DNA from: Homalodisca vitripennis
Taxonomy: Eukaryota; Arthropoda; Insecta; Hemiptera; Cicadellidae
DNA: 64,000 nucleotides
Direction: 5' to 3'
Assembly: GCF_021130785.1 (NCBI RefSeq)
Contig: NC_060214.1
Location: 103,222,001 to 103,286,000, forward strand
Made by a program: the position numbers and the translations under genes. The notes under the pieces are model-generated. The model saw only the letters and a program-made list of their open reading frames with translations, did no database searches and was not told the origin of the DNA. This document shows, piece by piece, positions 57,917 through 64,000 of the stretch (the stretch's first letter is position 1; each line of letters opens with the position of its first letter).

Positions 57917-58789
57917 CAGGGTGTCATGTAACTCGCTTGACAAAAATATACCATGTTATTGCTCAGGTCAAGACAAACATATTTCACCATATGAACATGG
58001 GCCTCTGATGCTTAGTTTCCCATCTGTTTCTGTCTGTATGTGTTTTTTTATAAAAAAAAATAATATTTTCAAAGCGAATAAACTAAATAAAAAAAATTTG
58101 GCTTATACTTTTATTATACCACGGCCAGTTAATGAAATTATTATTAATATTTTCAAGATCGCGGGCGGCCATTAACAATTTTAAACTTTGAATATCTTAA
58201 AAACCAGCAATTTTTCTCAAGAGTTATAATAATAAAGGTTATCAGAGGGTTTCATATTAAATCTAATGACATCAAAGTTATTTAAATCGACCAATAATTT
58301 AGAGTAGATTTACTGTGACCATGGCCCACATTGTGGTTCTCAGCGAATAGCCAACAATACAAAAACTGAATAACCGACAGCTCTAAATGTGGGCCATGCC
58401 TTTATATCTGCTCTAAATCAGTATATTCGACTTAAATAACTTTTGTGTCTTTATATCTATTATAAAAACTACCAAAAAGTGTTATTCTAGCAAATTTTGA
58501 GAAATATTGCTGGGTTTTCAGATATTCAAAGTTTAAAAGTTGTAATGGCCGCAATTTTTACAATCCTAATGATAATTATATGATACTTTTTTCACAAACT
58601 GGCCTTAGTATTATAAATATTGGAGCCAAATTTGGTATAATTTAATTCATTAGTCTTTAAGGTACAATTTTGTTTACACATACAGACGGACAGATGGGAA
58701 ACTAAGCATGTTCGTATGGTGAAATATGTTTGTCTTGACCTGAGCAATAATGTGGTATACCTTTGTCCAGAGAGTTACGGGACATCCTG
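57917..58789. mobile_element. full-length palindromic MITE with TA target duplication (873 bp)
   Basis: CAGGGTGTCATGTAACTCGC on the left is mirrored by GAGTTACGGGACATCCTG on the right, with TA on both flanks (57915-57916 and 58790-58791) as in Tc1/mariner-type insertions. The complementarity is not limited to the ends. CTCAGGTCAAGACAAACATAT, CATATGAACATGGGC-type blocks, TTTGAATATCT, TGCTGG and GTGGGCCATG all recur inverted, so the element folds end to end with its centre near 58350. It has no coding capacity and lies in intron 2 of the GPCR gene. Confidence 0.85.
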
Positions 58790-59039
58790 TATAGACACGC
58801 TATTTTATAATTTATCATAGCACCTGAGACATTCAGGTATTATGGTCTTAATTCTTGTACGGTATGATGTCTTATTCTTAATTTGCAGAAAAATGAAGAC
58901 ACATCAGCATGTTACTTTATTGTTTAGGTTGATTCAGATCAGGTTTAGTGAGGAAGGGTTGGTGAGACGGGAGCTTTAAACGTCCCTATTTGAAAAAGGG
59001 AGGTTAAAATAAAATTAAACTTAAAAAATTGCCAACTTT

Positions 59040-59385
59040 AAACATTTTGTCATTAAGAAACAATGAGTAATACTAGGTTTTGAGATCTGCAATCTGATAT
59101 CCTCCTCAGGTGGATAACTAACCAAAGACATAACTACAATCTAGGCATTCTTACCTAAGTCAGGAACCATAACAAGCATGCTGTGGGCTGTTCCATGCTT
59201 ACCACCTATGCACGCAATAAAATAAACACTAAAACAATAAAAATATTGCCTGGTTACAATATGTCTGTACGGGGCTAGTTTTTTTTGTCCTACTAACAGC
59301 TCATGACGAAGAGATTGAATCACAGATTTCGAAACGTAGTGTCGATAACTTTTCGTATAACTAAATGGTGACGTATGTCAAAAAA
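59040..59385. mobile_element. foldback element, copy 2, diverged
   Basis: TTTTGAGATCTGCAATCTGAT and GGTGGATAACTAACCAAAGAC on the left and ACGAAGAGATTGAATCACAG, ATTTCGAAACGTAGTG on the right reproduce the arms of the element at 50886-51316. The inner parts of the right arm are lost. Confidence 0.65.
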
Positions 59386-59467
59386 AAATCTTGTTACGGT
59401 ACCTTTACATTTAATAATAAAAACACATAATCTAATAAAAAGTGAGTAATTTTTAAATATCAAAACT

Positions 59468-59486
59468 CACTCTCTCTCTCTCTCTC
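59468..59486. repeat. (CT)n microsatellite
   Basis: Nine CT/TC units occur in intron 2 of the GPCR gene. Confidence 0.85.
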
Positions 59487-61682
59487 GTATCATACTGGGT
59501 CCGATACAATAATTTTTTTTTATTTAATTGGAAATAATATTTCTGGTTCAAAAAACGATATAAGTATCAATATAGGTTTCTACATGCTTTTACAAATACA
59601 ACTTGCTATTTTGTTCTTACAAGAAGTTTTCAGCATTCGATGCAATTAAGAATGATATTAAAGATATTTAATATAGGATTTCGGTCAATTTAAACATATT
59701 TTGCAGCATTCTCAAACGATGATTAGATTTTAACAGCATTGTTATTGAATATAAACAGACATTTCATTATTCTAAACATTTATCCCTATCAGATTTCTCG
59801 TTTGTTTTAAGTAAAATTATACATTGTATAATGCGAGAATTCGGCAATTCCGGTATTTAAACTAATTTGTAGTATAAATAATTGCCTTACTAAATGGACT
59901 TAGAACAGTTAATTAAAGTAGGCGATTTCAGATTTAAAGATTATAAGAAATGAAATTAATAACAAAAAAAAAAAAAATAAATAAATAAAACATTGTTAAT
60001 TTAAAGAAAATGAAAGAAGAATTTGGATTTACAATCAATGATGAGTTAGAAGAATATAAAGTACTATTGCCTAATAGATTATAGACTTTGTTAGATGATA
60101 AAAAGATTAAAGACATGAATAAAGAAATACCTTAAACTTAGTTAAGTTATTTGCTACAACTAACTATACAACATAATAGATTGTAATTAATTTTACCAGA
60201 TTTGTCATTTTATAGAATTAAACTCCGTAGAAGCGTACCGATTTGGGTAAGAGATTTTCTTTTTTACAAAAAAAAAAAAAAATCACAAGAGATAAAAGAG
60301 ATACACAAGAGATTTGGGTAAGAGATATGCCACATTGGACGCAGTTTTGGACAAGAATTTATACTATTGCCTAATGGTCATTAAAAAAGGATTTTACATT
60401 GAATTTCTGTTGACTCCCAAGTGCGCTAAAATTTCCATTCTATCCAACTTTTTCTTATTTAGAACTGAGTAAAGCATTTAGTTTATTTAAATTCTTTTAT
60501 TTACTTTTGTAGATACAATATTTTTCATTTATTGTTTTTGAAATGAGATTTTATTTTAAATCATATTTTAATTTATACAGTTTAGTACGTTAGTGTTAAA
60601 GTGAGAAACTTTTACATTATTTTTAATAAGCTTTAGTGATTTGTAACAATACAAATCTTGGACAAACAGAAAATTCAACTATTCAAAATTTTATTTATTT
60701 TAGATTTGCATAAACAGTAATTTAGTTAAATTATAGCAAACAATGTTTCATATTAAGTGTGAAAATTATTTTATAGCCTAGATATAATGTTTTACAATTT
60801 AATGATTTCATTGCTTTAATGCAACTAACATAATTAATTTAATATTCATACGCATAATAATAACAATAAAAATATAAACGGTGTAATAAACCATTTCTGT
60901 TCAAACTTTTATTCAACATTTTCTATCCCCAAAGAACTCAGGATACATTTTCAAGTTTTTCACATACTTTAAAACGATACTTGAGGAAGTATGAAGGTCG
61001 ATTTTGGAAAATGTTTAAATGTAAACATAGGTAGTATTACATAGCGCGTATAAAATCTCCGAAACCTGGTTATTGTACCAAAATAAAAAAGCTAGGGTTA
61101 GCCGTATCTACAGGATGTACCAGCACGCTTAAAACAGTTTTTACTATTTATTTTTTGTACAAAAAATCCATCGTAAATTGTAGAAAACAATTTGTTCTAG
61201 ACCTCCTAATGAAAATTATAAAGTAAATTAAGATCAAGGTAAGAATAATTAAATCAAAATATATATGTAAGAAAATTAATTAGCTTATGCCATTTAGCTC
61301 ATTAAATTAAAGGTCCATACAAATAAAATTTTTGTATCTAGTATAAGCCATATCACTGACACTTAAGTCGATGAAAGAAAAACTCATTAATATTTAATTT
61401 ACGAAGGTTTTGAACCCTTGGAAAATTAATTAAGGGTAAGGTAAAGAATTAAGATGTTTATATCAACTCTCTTTGCAAATTTAGGTGATTTGAAACTTTC
61501 ATACGTCTAGTCAGCATAAAAATGTTGGTTCTTGAAATGATTTAATTTAATTTAAAATTATTTTATAATCCACGTGAAGGGAGTTCGGAAAAACAAGTCC
61601 TCTCACTTAATAAATTCCTCTTGTCAGTTCACAATTCTTAAAATAAAAAAAATTGAATAAGCGAATATTTTATTAAACTCAC

Positions 61683-61761
61683 CATATTATAGTCCATACA
61701 TCAAAACATATCGTTGATATCCAACATAAGTGGCCAAGGTATGTGTACTGCCATACGTATT
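61683..61761 (-). CDS. methuselah-like GPCR, exon 2 (TM3)
   Basis: A 79-bp exon between a TTTACAG acceptor and a GTGAGT donor, entering in phase 1 and leaving in phase 2. It encodes (E)YVWQYTYLGHLCWISTICFD followed by VWTII. The block F/L-x-x-x-x-W-x-x-x-x-C-F-D-x-W is the TM3 signature of methuselah receptors. It is too short to stand out as an open frame and was found from the phase requirement of its neighbours. Both joins fit exactly. Confidence 0.85.
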
Positions 61762-62359
61762 CTGTAAATAACAAGTATTGATATTTTATGGAGAGCTATA
61801 TACTTAAATATTACTAAATGAATTAAAGTTGTCATTCAGGCAGAAGGATGTTCAAAATAAAATTTAGTGATGAAATGTGCTATTAGGGTGATTAAATACT
61901 CGCTATCATTTGTATGGTATTTTTTCACAATATATTTACAGAAGAGTGATATATTTACTGTATAAGTGATAAATTTAGATAATTAATATTTCTAAATATT
62001 CCTTATAAAATTTAACGAAAATGACAGTAAGAAGTAAGACAAATATAATTAAAGTATTTTAAAATATTTTATATTATTTGTCATGGACGCATGAAAAATA
62101 AGTAATGCTCTAAACTTTTCATAAATAATTAAACTTTAACAAATCATTTGCCCGTATTTATTTGATTTAATGAGCTGTGTGTGTTTAATATATATTTATT
62201 TAATTTAATATTTTGAAAATGTTTTCTTTGGAAATAATAAGTAAAACATTTCGATTGTCTACAGAGTATCCATTTTGAAACTACTAATTAAAATTATAAA
62301 ATTGCTAATTCACTAAAAATAAAACTACCCAAACGAAAATTCACATGTTGTTGACTTAC
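61762..62359 (-). other. intron 1 of the methuselah-like gene
   Basis: 598 bp of AT-rich sequence between the ectodomain exon and the TM3 exon; nothing else was recognised. Confidence 0.6.
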
Positions 62360-63269
62360 CTAATTGCATAGGCCATCGGTCGTGGATCAATAGAAACTGG
62401 ATGTAATTGACAAAGAGAAATGTTAAAAATCCCACAAGCAGCTTACCGTGGAGGTTTCTTAACTGAGGGAGGTACAAGTGGATCGATAATGAGACCACCA
62501 TAGCGATCATGGAGATAATTAGTAAATACTTGAGCCTTCCTAATGGCACCTCATTTTCCCACGCTTTTGGTTCATGCTGGGGTGTTATCTCCACACACCT
62601 GATTGCTATCATATCCTCACCGGAACTTGCCAAACAGTAGTCATTTACATCAAAATATTCCAAATCTCGGGTCAGCACTCTTCCATCGACCATCACAGCC
62701 AAAACAGTTCCTGCCTCTTCGTACACGGCACCAAACACTCCTAGTTGTCCCTTGCAGTCAGGAGTACCATCGATCACGTATATATCCATAGGGTTAACAA
62801 ATTCCACATGCATGTTTTCGATTATTTCTCCAGGTTCCCACATGGTCAATAATTGGTAGGTTCCATTTGGGGCCATACCTATGAATTCTTGGTCATCATC
62901 GCACATCCTTATGCAAGTCTTGACGAGGCAGGGGCACCCCCTGATGTGTCTGCTGTTCTGCCAGACCGCTTTGGGAGGGTACTCGATACCCCTATAGATC
63001 CTGACCCCGTCCTCCCTGACCTCGCTGGAGGTGAGGTCTACACTCAGCTCTGGTCTGTGAGGTCCGCACTGCACCGACTGAATGTCATGGTCAGCTCGAT
63101 ACCGAGTTATCTGAACGAGCGCGAAGATGACATACGCGACTACTACCAGCCACAGAAGGTGCCACTGGATTCTCTGAGACAGACGGCGAGGAAAAGGTAT
63201 ATTACGCAAAACGCGGAAGATTTTCTGAGTGAACGGAACATCTTCATCCTGTCCACGATTCTCTTCCAT
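62360..63269 (-). CDS. methuselah-like GPCR, exon 1 (N-terminus, ectodomain, TM1, TM2)
   Basis: Starting from the ATG at 63269 this exon encodes 303 residues plus one base before GTAAGT. Residues 1-36 are polar and basic. Residues 37-53 (HLLWLVVVAYVIFALVQ) are a hydrophobic segment acting as an uncleaved anchor or a late signal. Residues 54-246 form the ectodomain, with Cys at 68, 112, 114, 119, 123, 172, 212 and 225, including the CPCLVKTCIRMC cluster characteristic of methuselah N-domains, and one N-glycosylation site (NGT at 135). TM1 (about 247-268) and TM2 (about 275-296) follow. Joined with exons 2-5 it gives 534 residues, normal for the family. In Drosophila, methuselah receptors bind peptides and affect stress and lifespan; the ligand here is unknown. 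Confidence 0.9.
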
Positions 63270-64000
63270 TGTGCAGTGGCGTCAGTGCATTGGTTGACCA
63301 CCACACCGCATTTGATAACGATAAGGAGTTATCACACTTCATATCCTACAGCGAATATCTACCTCGTTCTCTTCATTTTGTGAAAGTAACAACTAGTTCA
63401 TTCAAGCATATAATAATTTTAAAATAAGTCTTTGATGCAGGTCCGGAAATTTGAAGGAACGAATTTTATAAGAGAAAAACCGAGAAATAACTGAGATTTC
63501 TGCAGCAATATACTTTTTAATTGGATTTTAGATATTTTTGTGTTAAACTGGAGCTTTTCAGGCATTAAAAACTGTTTAAAACTACATTAGTCGGAAAACC
63601 GAACTATTAATTTTCTGTGGTTGAAATAATAGTATGAGATATCAGAAGGTTTTAATTAGATTTTTAATTTGAAATTTGTCTGTGATTTAAAATAAATGTA
63701 AAAATACACATACTGAGTGTGTTTAGAAATGTTTTTAACATGCAATAGAGATGAAACAAACGTTTTCCAGGACTAAATTAAGAGGAAATAATAAGAATCA
63801 AACAGTCTTTTAGAGATGTTGCGTGGTTAACCCATTGACATGACATTTTTGACCTTTGCCGTGACGAAGGAGTATGGTTATGGCTTTTTAAACCAAAAAA
63901 CTTCATTGTATTTTACGTTAAAAGGAATTTACAAAATATCGCCATGTCTTGATATAAATGGTAACAGATTAAAATTTAAACACACGGAGAAAACTCATCA
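63270..64000 (-). other. sequence upstream of the methuselah-like gene
   Basis: This should contain the 5' UTR and promoter, or a further 5' exon. I see no TATA box or initiator strong enough to place a start site, and no other gene. Confidence 0.4.

Larger units (their letters stand above)
57854..61682 (-). other. intron 2 of the methuselah-like gene (3.8 kb)
   Basis: It joins the TM3 exon to the TM4 exon. It contains the palindromic MITE, a diverged foldback copy (59040-59385), a (CT)n tract (59468-59486) and AT-rich sequence with A-runs near 59963 and 60268. No extra exon was recognised. Confidence 0.6.

Overview
The window reads as an AT-rich animal nuclear locus, almost certainly from an arthropod and probably an insect. 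It shows split genes with GT/AG introns, a methuselah-family GPCR (a family known from arthropods), non-LTR retrotransposon remnants, tRNA-derived SINEs, DNA transposons of several superfamilies and long (TA)n microsatellites. A hemipteran or other large-genome insect would fit, but the species cannot be read from the sequence. No bacterial-style operon, rRNA gene or CRISPR array was seen. Host coding sequence is a small fraction; repeats dominate.

Two host genes can be assembled exon by exon, both on the minus strand. At the left end lie the first four exons of a secreted pepsin/cathepsin D-like aspartic peptidase (signal peptide exon 9687-9766, propeptide exon 4289-4469, N-lobe exons 2522-2645 and 1060-1169). 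The rest of the gene lies beyond base 1. Its first catalytic motif is Asp-Thr-Ala-Trp instead of the usual Asp-Thr-Gly-Ser. At the right end lies an apparently complete five-exon methuselah-like GPCR (63269 down to 54449). All splice phases agree, giving a conceptual 534-residue protein with an ectodomain and seven membrane segments.

The middle, about 10-54 kb, is mobile and repetitive DNA. Listed left to right with a few elements from the gene introns, it holds: a LINE fragment (3.1-3.65 kb); a piggyBac-type MITE with TTAA flanks (7.73-8.49 kb); a solitary tRNA-bearing element inside (TA)n (8.63-8.84 kb); a 3.85-kb PIF/Harbinger element with terminal inverted repeats, a decayed transposase and an antisense MADF-type gene (10.0-13.86 kb); a degenerate GGGCCAACG-rich repeat field (16.5-17.2 kb); two copies of a TIR element with ends GGTCAGATTCC (17.55-18.27 and 34.16-34.58 kb); a hAT element with an 8-bp target duplication and a 1.2-kb internal palindrome (19.03-21.05 kb); a hAT transposase C-terminal relic (25.15 kb); an anonymous repeat bracketed by (TA)n (25.5-26.4 kb); a tandem array of eleven tRNA-like genes with a period of about 259 bp (29.0-31.9 kb); a second LINE fragment (32.6-33.1 kb); class II tRNA-derived SINEs (24.4-24.6 and 33.6-33.8 kb); an 85-bp minisatellite (41.6-42.8 kb); and a GATA-rich 68-bp minisatellite (48.1-49.6 kb).

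The most unusual object is the tRNA-like array. Each unit keeps A and B boxes and a T-run terminator, but the anticodon loop reads CCGGCAA: C at position 33 and an apparent GGC anticodon. A solitary copy sits about 20 kb away in inverted orientation, also embedded in (TA)n. All functional statements rest on reading the sequence; no searches were run.
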